Shown one piece after another: positions 51,553 through 59,457 of a DNA stretch of 64,000 nt (its first letter is position 1; each line of letters begins with the position of its first letter). The position numbers and the translations under genes were made by a program. The notes under the pieces are model-generated. The model was not told the origin of the DNA. It was given only the letters and a program-made list of their open reading frames with translations, and did no database searches. The DNA lies in NCBI GenBank assembly GCA_965279255.1, contig OZ257146.1, positions 3,906,001-3,970,000 of the forward strand, read 5' to 3'. This DNA is from CAMFLJ01 sp965279255 (GTDB lineage Bacteria; Actinomycetota; Acidimicrobiia; Acidimicrobiales; Acidimicrobilacustridaceae).

Positions 51553-52197
51553 GTGCCCGACCCCGTCCGTCCCGTCACCGGCAGCCCGTGGGGAGCGATC
51601 GCCCCCGAGCGTGCCGACACGGCCCTGGGCCTGGCCGCCCGCCTCGGTGCCTACTGCTGGGCCGAGCAGCGCCTGTTCGCCCTGCTGGGCGGCTGGATCA
51701 CCGAGATCCCTGAGCCCGACGTGAAGCTCGCCGTGGCCGAGCACGCCGACCACGCGGCCTGGCGGGCCCAGCGCTGGTACGAGCTGCTGCCCACCGCGCC
51801 CCCGGGCGCCGACGCCCTGGTGGTCGCCCCGCCGGGCGTGAACACGGCCGTCGACGTCGCCGCGGCGCTCGCCGCGGGCCCCGACCGCACCCTCGAGAAG
51901 CTGGCGATCGCCTACCGGGTGCTCGTGCCCCGCCTGGCCGCCGCCCTGCGGGCCCACCTCGACTGGTCGCCGGCCGTGTCGGAGCCCGCGGTGGGTCGTC
52001 TTCTGGTCATCGCCCTCGATGATCTCGGCACCGACTGGGTCGCCGGAGAGCGCCTGGTACAGGCCCTTGCGGGCGGTGCGGAGGCCCTCGGGCGCGTGGC
52101 CGCCGCCCAGGCCGCGGGCGAGGCGCCGCTGGCCGCTGCCGGCGGCCTCGTGGGGCCTGGCAGCACGGGTCAGCGCCCCTCGGGTGGGGGCACTTGA
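51553..52197 (+). CDS. Conserved hypothetical, helical, ferritin-like
   Basis: A 214-aa mostly helical soluble protein. AERADTALGLAARLGAYCWAEQRLFALLGGW is followed by EPDVKLAVAEHADHAAWRAQRWYELLP; the Glu and His placement on two helices resembles a ferritin-like four-helix bundle, but a complete E-x-x-H pair set is not visible. The C-terminal helix region (LEKLAIAYRVLVPRLAAALRAHL) fits the same picture. It starts nine bases after nadE and is probably co-transcribed. Function unknown. Confidence 0.65.
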   Translation: MPDPVRPVTGSPWGAIAPERADTALGLAARLGAYCWAEQRLFALLGGWITEIPEPDVKLAVAEHADHAAWRAQRWYELLPTAPPGADALVVAPPGVNTAVDVAAALAAGPDRTLEKLAIAYRVLVPRLAAALRAHLDWSPAVSEPAVGRLLVIALDDLGTDWVAGERLVQALAGGAEALGRVAAAQAAGEAPLAAAGGLVGPGSTGQRPSGGGT

Positions 52198-52314
52198 CCG
52201 GGCCGGTATCCTAGCCAAAGCCCCACGAGTCGTTCGGGGATCCCGTGTCGAGAGTTGCGGTGCCGCGGTGACGCCGGCCCCCTGCTCCCACTACCAGCAT
52301 TGACGAGGTTCGTC

Positions 52315-53250
52315 TTGGCCAAGGAGCGCGTCGAACGCGACGAGGAAGATCTCGTCCGTTTGTATCTCACCGACATCGGGCAGTACCCCCTGCTCACCAA
52401 GGACGACGAAGTCCGTCTGGCCCAGGCCATCGAGGCCGGGGCCGCTGCTCGCACCGATCTCGACGCTGCCGTCGATCTCACCCCGGCCCGCAAGCGAGAG
52501 CTCAAGCGCGCCATCAAGCAGGGCGACGACGCCGAGCGCACGTTCGTGCAGTCCAACCTGCGCCTCGTGGTCTCGATCGCCAAGAAGTACCAGGCGTCCG
52601 GCCTCCCCCTGCTCGACCTCATCCAGGAGGGCAACCTGGGCCTGATGCACGCCGTCGAGAAGTTCGACTGGCGCAAGGGCTTCAAGTTCTCCACCTACGC
52701 CACCTGGTGGATCCGTCAGGCCATCACCCGCGGCATCGCCAACACCGGCCGCACCATCCGCCTGCCCGTCCACGCCGGCGACACCCTGGCCCGCCTGCAG
52801 AAGGCCCGGGCCCGGCTCGAGCTCAAGCTCGGCCGCCCCGCCACCCTCGCCGAGCTCTCGGCCGAGGTCGAGATGCCCGAGGACAAGGTCACCGAGGCCC
52901 TGCGCTTCGCCGCCGAGCCCCTCTCGCTCTCCGAGCCGCTCCGTGAGGACGGCGACGCCGAGCTCGGCGACGTCGTCGAGGACCGCTCGGCCGAGTCGCC
53001 CTTCGAGGTGGCCGCCACCGCGCTCCTCCCCGAGGAGATCGCCCGGCTGCTCTCGCCGCTCGACGAGCGCGAGCGCGAGATCCTGAAGCTCCGCTTCGGG
53101 CTCGACCGGGGTGAGCCCCGCACCCTCGAAGAGGTGGGCGAGCACTTCAACCTCACCCGTGAGCGCATCCGTCAGATCGAGGCCCGGGCGATGTCCAAGC
53201 TCCGGCACCCCTCGTCCGACACCGGCGCCCGCGACCTGCTGGCCGTCTGA
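52315..53250 (+). CDS. RNA polymerase sigma-70 family factor (RpoD/SigB-like)
   Basis: A 311-aa sigma factor without a long region 1.1. Region 1.2 is DLVRLYLTDIGQYPLL; region 2 spans 74-145 with LRLVVSIAKKYQ, DLIQEGNLGL and the -10 reading STYATWWIRQAITRGIANTGRTIRLPVH; region 3 follows; region 4 (about 245-300) has LEEVGEHFNLTRERIRQIEARAMSKLRHP. Its size matches group 2 factors such as SigB or HrdA/D and short primary factors, so I do not name it. The TTG at 52315 has GAGG seven bases upstream; a longer frame from 52255 and a TTG at 52300 are alternatives. Confidence 0.92.
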   Translation: MAKERVERDEEDLVRLYLTDIGQYPLLTKDDEVRLAQAIEAGAAARTDLDAAVDLTPARKRELKRAIKQGDDAERTFVQSNLRLVVSIAKKYQASGLPLLDLIQEGNLGLMHAVEKFDWRKGFKFSTYATWWIRQAITRGIANTGRTIRLPVHAGDTLARLQKARARLELKLGRPATLAELSAEVEMPEDKVTEALRFAAEPLSLSEPLREDGDAELGDVVEDRSAESPFEVAATALLPEEIARLLSPLDEREREILKLRFGLDRGEPRTLEEVGEHFNLTRERIRQIEARAMSKLRHPSSDTGARDLLAV

Positions 53251-53276
53251 TCCGGCCGGGCTCGTCCCGACCAGGC

Positions 53277-53912
53277 GTGAGCGACATCGACGACATGGCC
53301 GACGATCCGACGGTTGACCTCGACGCGCCCCGGGTGCCCCCGGCGCCGTCGGTGACGCCCGGGTCGGCCCCGCCACCCCCGAGCGGCGTCGAGGGGCACA
53401 CCTGGAGCCGACGGGGCTGCCTCATGGCGGCCGGCGTGGTCGGTGCCCTTGCGCTCGTCGGCATCGCCGTGCTCGTGGTCGTGCTGGTCCTGGCCAAGGG
53501 CTGGCTGGGCGACAAGGTCGACGACCTGGCCAAGGAGCGCCAGGAGGTCGTCGACGAGACCGGCATCGAGACCGGCAGCACCGACCTCGACCACCCACCC
53601 CAACGCGACATCCGCCTGGGCGCCTGTGAGTTCGACGCCGAGGGTGGGGTCCAGGCCTCGGGCACCCTCACCAACTGGACCGACTCCGACAGCGACTACC
53701 GGATCTCGCTGTCGTTCCGCGACGGCGGCGGGGGTGGCCAGGGCACCGAGTTCGGCTCCACCGTGGTCACCGTCGAGGGCGTCGAGGCCCATGCCACGAC
53801 CAACTGGGCGGCCTCGGTGCCGGTGCGCCCCGAGGGCTCCTACACCTGCCGGGTCGTGCGCATCGACCGATGGGACTCGGGGGCGGAGCCCCCCGCCGAC
53901 GCCGGTTCCTGA
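53277..53912 (+). CDS. Single-pass membrane protein with FxLYD-like outer domain
   Basis: A 211-aa protein: acidic, Pro-rich N-terminus (cytoplasmic), one membrane helix (GVVGALALVGIAVLVVVLVLAKGWL, about 53-77), then an outer domain with CEFDAEGGVQASGTLTNWTDSDSDYRI, a beta-sandwich pattern seen in FxLYD/DUF4352-like domains, and a second Cys in SYTCRVVRID that may pair with the first. The GTG start lies 26 bases after the sigma factor. Function unknown. Confidence 0.68.
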   Translation: MSDIDDMADDPTVDLDAPRVPPAPSVTPGSAPPPPSGVEGHTWSRRGCLMAAGVVGALALVGIAVLVVVLVLAKGWLGDKVDDLAKERQEVVDETGIETGSTDLDHPPQRDIRLGACEFDAEGGVQASGTLTNWTDSDSDYRISLSFRDGGGGGQGTEFGSTVVTVEGVEAHATTNWAASVPVRPEGSYTCRVVRIDRWDSGAEPPADAGS

Positions 53913-53999
53913 CCCCGAGGGCGGGGTTCCCCGTCCCTGAGTGCGAACTTGGTCCAATCGGCCCTGTAGTCCAACCATCCTCGTGCCGATAAATCCTCC

Positions 54000-55913
54000 A
54001 TGCAGGTGCCGTCGGACGAGGTGAGCGAGGCGCCGGCCGGTCCCGTCTGGTGGGGGACAGCGGCCGCTGTCGTCGCGCTCTGCGCCATCACGACAGCCTT
54101 CTCCCACACCGACTACCACGAGGCCTTCTACTCCCCGGCCGTGCTGGTCCTGGCCGCGGCCTTCGCCGTGGTCGTCCGCCGGCGCCGCCTGCGGCCGGCG
54201 GCCGGATGGACGGTCTTCTCGGTCGGCCTGCTCCTGCTCGCCCTCGGCGACGGCGTCTACGCCCTCCCCTTGGACACCGACATCGGCGCGACCGGCCTGA
54301 GCTGGGCCGACCCGCTGTACCTCCTCGGCTCGGTCGTGATCGTGGCCGGTGCCCTGCGCATCAAGAGCGCCCACGTCGGCGAGGGGAACCGTGAGGCGCT
54401 CATCGACGCCACCAGCATCGGCCTGGCTGCCGCGGTGCTGCTCTGGAGCCCTCTGATCGAGCCCCGCCTCAACATGGCGGACACGCCTCTGGTGGCCCGG
54501 GTCGTCAATGCGTCGTACCCGATCCTCGACGTGGTCGTCGTGGCGATGATGCTCTGGTTGCTGCTCGGCGCCCGGCGCTGGACCCCCACCACGGTGATGC
54601 TGGTCGGGGGCGCGATCTTCTACCTGCTGGCCGACTTCGCCTACACCGTCCGGATCGACCAGGGCACCATCGACGACCCGACCCTCATGTGGCTCGACAC
54701 GCTCTGGCTGGTCGCCTACGGCCTCTACCTGCTGGCTGCGCTCCACCCCTCGGCCCGCCTCCTCGGGCGGACCGTCCCGTCGGACGACCGTCCGATCTCC
54801 CGTGGCCGCCTGACGCTCTCCGGCCTCACCCTGCTGGCACCGATCATCGCCCTCGCGATCGGCGGCACCGACCTTCCCCACCTCGTGTTCGCCGTCCTGG
54901 TCGAGATCGCCCTCGTCGTCCTCGTGCTGCTGCGCCTCTCGGACCTGGCCGCCGGCGAACGTCGGGCCCGCCAGGCCGTGAACGACCGGGAGCGCTACTT
55001 CCGCTCCCTGGTGCAGAACTCCTCGGAGGCCATGCTCGTCGTCGGCGGTGGCGGTGTGGTTCGCGACGCCTCGCCCGCCGTGAAGGCGCTGCTCGGCGTC
55101 TCCCCGGAGGAGCTGGTGGGCAACCGCGCGGCCGACGTGGTCGCAGCCATCGATGACGCCGCCGCGGAGTCACTCCTGGCCCGCGCCGTCGCCGCGCCCG
55201 ACGTGGTGATCACCACCGAGTTCTCGATCACCGTCGGAGGAGACGTCCACTGGCTGGAGATGCGGGTGACGAACCTCCTCGCCGACCCCGCCGTCGCCGG
55301 CCTGGTGGCCAACATCCACGACGTCACGGCCCGCCACCAGGTGCAGGCCGACCTCGAACGCCAGGCCTTCACCGACTCGCTCACGGGCCTGGCGAACCGG
55401 GCGCTCTTCCACGACCGCCTCGATCAGTTCCTCGGCCGCCGGGACCCGCCCGACCTCGCCGTCATCTACTGCGACCTCGACCGCTTCAAGGACGTGAACG
55501 ACGACTTCGGCCACGCCGAGGGCGATCGCGTGCTCGAGGTCGCCGCCGCGCGCCTCGCCTCGGCGGTGCGGACCGAGGACACCGTCGCCCGCCTCGGCGG
55601 CGACGAGTTCGCCGTGCTGATCAGCGGGGCCGACGCGCTCGAGGTCGCCGAGGAGATCGCCGGCCGCATCGTGGAGGAGCTCCGTCGGCCGCTGATGGTC
55701 GGCTCCCAGGCGGTGCCCATCAGCGTCAGCGTCGGTGTGGCCTGCGCCCGGGCCGGCTCGGGTGAAGGCGCCCGCGTGCTCATGCACTCGGCCGACGAGG
55801 CGATGTACCGGGCCAAGCGGGCCGGCGGCGACCGCGTGGTCGTGCTCGGGAGCCAGTCGGTGCCGCGGACCCAGGTCCCCGCCCACGGCCAGTCGGCCGT
55901 GGGTCGGGTCTGA
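54000..55913 (+). CDS. Membrane diguanylate cyclase with PAS domain
   Basis: A 637-aa protein with about eight membrane helices in the first 330 residues (unclassified sensor region), a PAS domain at about 335-450 (RYFRSLVQNSSEAMLVVGGGG) and a GGDEF domain at about 455-620. The active-site motif is intact (GGDEF, 533-537), preceded by DSLTGLANRALFHDRL. The inhibitory site RxxD is present as RTED (524-527), five residues before GGDEF, so the product c-di-GMP can inhibit the enzyme. It makes c-di-GMP in response to a membrane or redox cue. c-di-GMP may connect to the Tad pilus operon 3 kb away (inference). Confidence 0.93.
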   Translation: MQVPSDEVSEAPAGPVWWGTAAAVVALCAITTAFSHTDYHEAFYSPAVLVLAAAFAVVVRRRRLRPAAGWTVFSVGLLLLALGDGVYALPLDTDIGATGLSWADPLYLLGSVVIVAGALRIKSAHVGEGNREALIDATSIGLAAAVLLWSPLIEPRLNMADTPLVARVVNASYPILDVVVVAMMLWLLLGARRWTPTTVMLVGGAIFYLLADFAYTVRIDQGTIDDPTLMWLDTLWLVAYGLYLLAALHPSARLLGRTVPSDDRPISRGRLTLSGLTLLAPIIALAIGGTDLPHLVFAVLVEIALVVLVLLRLSDLAAGERRARQAVNDRERYFRSLVQNSSEAMLVVGGGGVVRDASPAVKALLGVSPEELVGNRAADVVAAIDDAAAESLLARAVAAPDVVITTEFSITVGGDVHWLEMRVTNLLADPAVAGLVANIHDVTARHQVQADLERQAFTDSLTGLANRALFHDRLDQFLGRRDPPDLAVIYCDLDRFKDVNDDFGHAEGDRVLEVAAARLASAVRTEDTVARLGGDEFAVLISGADALEVAEEIAGRIVEELRRPLMVGSQAVPISVSVGVACARAGSGEGARVLMHSADEAMYRAKRAGGDRVVVLGSQSVPRTQVPAHGQSAVGRV

Positions 55914-55934
55914 TCCGGGCGATCGTGCGGGGGC

Positions 55935-56543
55935 TCAGCTCTCGGCGGTGACGTTGGCGCGCTCGGCGCCGATGGTCGTGGAGTCGCCGTGCCCGGTGTG
56001 CACCACGGTGGCGTCGGGGAGCGTGAGCAGCTTCTCGGTGATCGAGCGCACGATGGTGGGCCGGTCGCTGTAGGAGCGGCCGGTGGCACCGGGGCCGCCG
56101 TTGAACAGCGTGTCGCCGCTGAACACGACGCCGTCGGCCTCGTCGTAGAGACAGCACCCGCCGGGGGAGTGGCCCGGGGTGTGCAGCACCTTGAGCGTCA
56201 CGCCGCCGCCCGACAGCTCGTCGCCGTCGTGGAGCAGCCCGTCGGGCTCGCGGCCGGGGTTCACGACCTCCCACAGCATGAGGTCGTCGGGGTGGATGAG
56301 GATCGGGGCGCCGACCGCGTCGGCCACCTCGGTGGCCACGTTGATGTGATCGTTGTGGCCGTGGGTGGCCACGACGGCGGCGACCTTGCGGCCCCGCACG
56401 GCGTCGAGGATCGGCTGGGCCTGGTGGGCGGCGTCGACGATGAAGACCTCGGCGTCGTCGCCGACCAGCCAGATGTTGTTGTCGACGTCGAAGCTCTGCC
56501 CGTCGAGGGTGAAGGTGCCCGAGGTGACGACGTGGTCGATCAT
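55935..56543 (-). CDS. MBL-fold hydrolase, probable S-formylmycothiol hydrolase
   Basis: A 202-aa metallo-beta-lactamase-fold protein: THGHNDHINVA (first metal-binding motif), LHTPGHSPGG, FSGDTLFNG and HTGHGDST supply the remaining His and Asp ligands. The start overlaps the stop of mscR by four bases (ATGA), so the two proteins are made together. In mycobacteria an MBL-fold gene also sits beside the mycothiol-dependent formaldehyde dehydrogenase, and hydrolysis of S-formylmycothiol to formate and mycothiol is the expected next step; the reaction is inferred from context. Confidence 0.85.
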   Translation of the reverse strand: MIDHVVTSGTFTLDGQSFDVDNNIWLVGDDAEVFIVDAAHQAQPILDAVRGRKVAAVVATHGHNDHINVATEVADAVGAPILIHPDDLMLWEVVNPGREPDGLLHDGDELSGGGVTLKVLHTPGHSPGGCCLYDEADGVVFSGDTLFNGGPGATGRSYSDRPTIVRSITEKLLTLPDATVVHTGHGDSTTIGAERANVTAES

Positions 56544-57634
56544 CGCTGCTCCACCACGACGACCGAGCGCAGGACCTCGCCCTGCTCCATGCGGTGGAAG
56601 GCGTCCTCGACGCCGTCGATGTCGATCGTCTCGCTGACGAAGCGGTCGAGGTCGAGGCGGCCCTGGAGGTACATGTCGATGAACATCGGGAAGTCGCGCG
56701 ACGGCAGGCAGTCGCCGTACCAGCTGGGCTTGAGGCGGCCGCCGCGGCCGAAGAACTCGATCATCGGCAGCTCGATCTTCATGTCCGGCGCGGGCACGCC
56801 GACCTGCACCACCGTGCCGGCGAGGTCGCGGGCGTAGAACGCCTGCTCGAAGACCTTGGGGTTGCCCACGGCCTCGATGCACACGTCGGCGCCGTTGCCG
56901 TCGGTGAGGGCGCGGATGGCCTCGACAGGGTCGGTCTCGGAGGCGTTGACGGTGTGGGTGGCGCCGAAGTCCTTCGCCCACTCCAGCTTGCCGGCGTCGA
57001 GGTCGACCGCGATGACCTTGGTTGCGCCGGCGAGGCGGGCGCCGGCGATGGCGGCGTCGCCCACACCGCCGCAGCCGAACACGGCGACGCTGTCGCCGGG
57101 GCCGACCTGGCCGGTGAACATGGCGGCGCCGAGGCCGGCGGTGACACCGCAGCCGAGCAGGCCGGCGGCCTCGGGACGGGCCGAGGCGTCGACCGGGGTG
57201 CACTGGCCGGCGGCCACCAGGGTGTACTCGGCGAAGGCGCCGATGCCGAGGGCCGGGCTGAGCTCGGTGCCGTCGGCCAGAGTCATCTTCTGGGTGGCGT
57301 TGAACGTGGCGAAGCAGTACTGCGGCTCGCCCTTGCGGCACGCCCGGCAGGTGCCGCAGACGGCCCGCCAGTTGAGGATGACGAAGTCACCGGGGGCCAC
57401 GCCCACGACGTCGGGCCCGACGGCCTCGACGATGCCGGCGGCCTCGTGGCCGAGCAGGTACGGGAACTCGTCGCCGATGGCGCCCTCGCGGTAGTGGAGG
57501 TCGGTGTGGCACACCCCGCAGGCCTGGACACGGACCACGGCCTCGCCCGGCCCGGGGTCGGGGACGGTGATGGTCTCGACGGTGACCGGTGCGCCAACGG
57601 AACGGGCGATCACGGCGCGTGCCTCGTACGGCAT
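56540..57634 (-). CDS. mscR: S-(hydroxymethyl)mycothiol dehydrogenase
   Basis: A 364-aa zinc alcohol dehydrogenase. It matches M. tuberculosis MscR/AdhE2 along its length: ACGVCHTDLHYREGAI, GDFVILNWRAVCGTCRACRKG, YCFATFNATQKMTLADGTEL, ARDLAGTVVQVGVPAPDM and GGRLKPSWYGDCLPSRDFP. Catalytic zinc ligands include Cys39 and His63; structural zinc uses Cys93, 96, 99 and 107; the NAD motif is VAVFGCGGVGDAAI. It oxidises the adduct of formaldehyde and mycothiol, as well as its nitrosothiol. The hydrolase gene downstream overlaps its stop. This also marks the organism as a mycothiol maker. Confidence 0.93.
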   Translation of the reverse strand: MPYEARAVIARSVGAPVTVETITVPDPGPGEAVVRVQACGVCHTDLHYREGAIGDEFPYLLGHEAAGIVEAVGPDVVGVAPGDFVILNWRAVCGTCRACRKGEPQYCFATFNATQKMTLADGTELSPALGIGAFAEYTLVAAGQCTPVDASARPEAAGLLGCGVTAGLGAAMFTGQVGPGDSVAVFGCGGVGDAAIAGARLAGATKVIAVDLDAGKLEWAKDFGATHTVNASETDPVEAIRALTDGNGADVCIEAVGNPKVFEQAFYARDLAGTVVQVGVPAPDMKIELPMIEFFGRGGRLKPSWYGDCLPSRDFPMFIDMYLQGRLDLDRFVSETIDIDGVEDAFHRMEQGEVLRSVVVVEQR

Positions 57635-57757
57635 CGGGGGCTCCTCGCGGTGGTGGTTCGGGCGAGGGGACGCTACCCGCGCGCCGGAGGTCGCCGCGGC
57701 CCCCGGCGGGCTGCGATGCCGTTCGCCAGACGAGGAACGCCGTCCTAGAGTGGGCGC

Positions 57758-57832
57758 ATGAAGAAGCTTCTCGTCCTCATCGTCGTGGTCGCTCTCGCCG
57801 CCTTCGCGGTCAAGAAGCTCCAGGACGCCTGA
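57758..57832 (+). CDS. 24-aa membrane micropeptide
   Basis: Translates to two lysines, a hydrophobic run (LLVLIVVVALAAFAV) and a basic end KKLQDA. A TAGAGT box (57746-57751) lies six bases before the ATG, so the mRNA would be leaderless. The form (Lys-Lys, one membrane helix, Lys-Lys-Leu-Gln) is like the actinobacterial DLW-39 small-protein family, though shorter and without its DLW end. Its last 23 bases overlap the tail of the convergent HAD gene. Confidence 0.55.
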   Translation: MKKLLVLIVVVALAAFAVKKLQDA

Positions 57833-58643
57833 GCCGGGCGCCCCACGTCGGGCGCCGGGTCACGATCCACCACCCGACGACGACGCCGGCGGCCACACCG
57901 CCGGCGACGGCCGCGCCCATGGCCAGGCGGCCGGGCGGCGGCAGCACCACCCGCTCGCGCAGCGGGATCCCGTGGCGGAACAGCAGCACCGGCCAGTCCT
58001 CGAGCTTGGCGACGCGGGCGAGGTCCCGGTCCGGGTTCACCGCGAACGGGTGGCCGACCGAGCGCAGCAGCGGCAGGTCGGTGATCGAGTCGCTGTAGGC
58101 GAAGCACTCGGCCAGGTCGAGGTCGAGCTCCTCGGCCACCGCCTCCACCGCCTCGGCCTTGTACGGGCCGTAGGCGTAGAAGTCGACCTCGCCGGTGTAG
58201 CGGCCGAGGTCGTCGAGCCGGGCCCGGCTGGCGATCACCCGGTCGACGCCCAGGTAGGCCCCAAGCGGCTTCACGATCTCCTCGGGTGACGCCGACACGA
58301 GGAACACCAGGCGCCCGGCGGCGCGGTGCTCCTGGATGAGCTCGAGGGCCTCGGCGTAGACGATCGGGTCGATGACGTCGGTGAGGGTCTCGGCCACCAG
58401 CGCGGCGATGGTCTCGCGCTCCCAGCCCCGGGTGATGCGCAGCGCCGACTCGCGGAAGCGCCGCATGCGCTCCTCGCCGGCCCCCAGGTAGTGGAAGACC
58501 AGGCCGTTCCAGACCGCCCGGGCCATGAGCCGGCGGTTGATCATGCCGGCCCGGCGCAGCGGTCCGCCGAAGGCGACCATCGAGGCCTTGGCGATGACGG
58601 TCTTGTCGAGGTCGAAGAAGGCGGCCTCCATCGCGACCACCAT
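57810..58643 (-). CDS. HAD-IB family phosphatase with C-terminal membrane helix
   Basis: A 277-aa HAD hydrolase. Motif I is FFDLDKTVIA, motif II LVSASPEE, and motif IV YSDSITDLPLL, all typical of SerB-like HAD-IB enzymes. The last part is a membrane helix (LAMGAAVAGGVAAGVVVGWWIV) with a basic tail, so it may be tail-anchored. Homologues adjoin the Tad/ssd genes in M. tuberculosis (Rv3661). Start codons at 58643 and 58631 are both possible. Substrate unknown; small phosphomonoesters are the usual ones. Confidence 0.85.
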   Translation of the reverse strand: MVVAMEAAFFDLDKTVIAKASMVAFGGPLRRAGMINRRLMARAVWNGLVFHYLGAGEERMRRFRESALRITRGWERETIAALVAETLTDVIDPIVYAEALELIQEHRAAGRLVFLVSASPEEIVKPLGAYLGVDRVIASRARLDDLGRYTGEVDFYAYGPYKAEAVEAVAEELDLDLAECFAYSDSITDLPLLRSVGHPFAVNPDRDLARVAKLEDWPVLLFRHGIPLRERVVLPPPGRLAMGAAVAGGVAAGVVVGWWIVTRRPTWGARLRRPGAS

Positions 58644-58693
58644 AGGGGCGGGGCCTGCCGGTCTCGGGTCGACCGCTGTCACATGTCAGGCCC

Positions 58694-58722
58694 TTGACCG
58701 GGCGGGACCTCGGCCGTACGGT
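58694..58722 (+). promoter_or_regulatory. Consensus-like promoter of the Tad pilus operon
   Basis: TTGACC (58694-58699) and TACGGT (58717-58722) are 17 bases apart, the ideal spacing for a housekeeping sigma factor. Transcription would begin near 58730, about 45 bases before the first ATG. Confidence 0.65.
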
Positions 58723-58773
58723 GCGGCGCACCTTCCCCGGGACGCGTCGATGCACTTGCGTACGGGAGATCCC

Positions 58774-59457
58774 ATGCTCGTGTCCTGCTGGTCCGCCAAG
58801 GGCGGATCCGGTACCACCGTCGTGGCTGCGGCCATGGCATCGCTGATGGGGGCGCGCCACGACCACGGCGCCCTGCTCGTCGACCTCGGCGGCGACCTGC
58901 CCGCCGCGCTCGGGGTGCCCGAGCCCGACGGGCCCGGCCTCGCCGAGTGGCTCGCCGCGGGCTCCTCGGTGCCCGCCGACGCCCTCGCCCGGCTCGAGGT
59001 CCCGGTGCGTCCGGGCCTGCGGCTGCTCCCCCGGGGGCGGGGCCCGCTGGGCGATCCCGACCGGGCGGAGGTGCTGGCCGCGCTGCTGGCCGGCGATCCC
59101 CGGTCGGTGGTCGTCGACGTGGGTGTCGTGGCCGGCGGCCCCGGCGGCCCCGGCGGCGGCCAGGCGGCCGAGGTCGCCCGGGTGCTGGCGGCCTCGGCGA
59201 CCCTGTCGCTGCTCGTCACCCGCTGCTGCTACCTGTCCGCCCGCCGCGCCGCCGCGCTCTCGCTGCGCCCCTCCGGGGTCGTGCTCCTCACCGAACGAGG
59301 TCGCAGCCTCGGGCGGTGGGAGATGGAGGACCTCATCGGTGCACCGGTCGTGGCCGAGGTGCCGATCGAGCCCGAGATCTTCCGGGCCGCCGACTGCGGG
59401 CAGCTCGGCCGCCGCCTGCCCCGCCACCTCGAGCGGGCGCTGCGCCATGCCGCCTGA
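58774..59457 (+). CDS. Ssd/CpaE-like MinD-family protein of the Tad locus
   Basis: A 227-aa protein resembling the septum-site-determining/CpaE ATPases that place Tad pilus machines. The Walker A region reads SAKGGSGTTVVAAA (Lys9): the signature Lys of the deviant P-loop is kept, but the phosphate-binding Lys is Thr14. LLVDLGGDLPAAL is the second motif. It has no receiver domain and is shorter than Rv3660c. GGGAG lies five bases before the ATG. The 3' end overlaps cpaF by 11 bases. Conserved order points to a Tad role, but ATP hydrolysis is doubtful. Confidence 0.8.
   Translation: MLVSCWSAKGGSGTTVVAAAMASLMGARHDHGALLVDLGGDLPAALGVPEPDGPGLAEWLAAGSSVPADALARLEVPVRPGLRLLPRGRGPLGDPDRAEVLAALLAGDPRSVVVDVGVVAGGPGGPGGGQAAEVARVLAASATLSLLVTRCCYLSARRAAALSLRPSGVVLLTERGRSLGRWEMEDLIGAPVVAEVPIEPEIFRAADCGQLGRRLPRHLERALRHAA

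Noticed and set aside
46650..51713. A 1687-codon plus-strand frame
   Set aside because: Antisense to glnE, then a shifted reading of nadE with Arg-rich nonsense; not a giant gene.
53912..53927. ACCCCG/CGGGGT hairpin after the membrane protein at 53277
   Set aside because: Only six base pairs and no tail; too weak to call.
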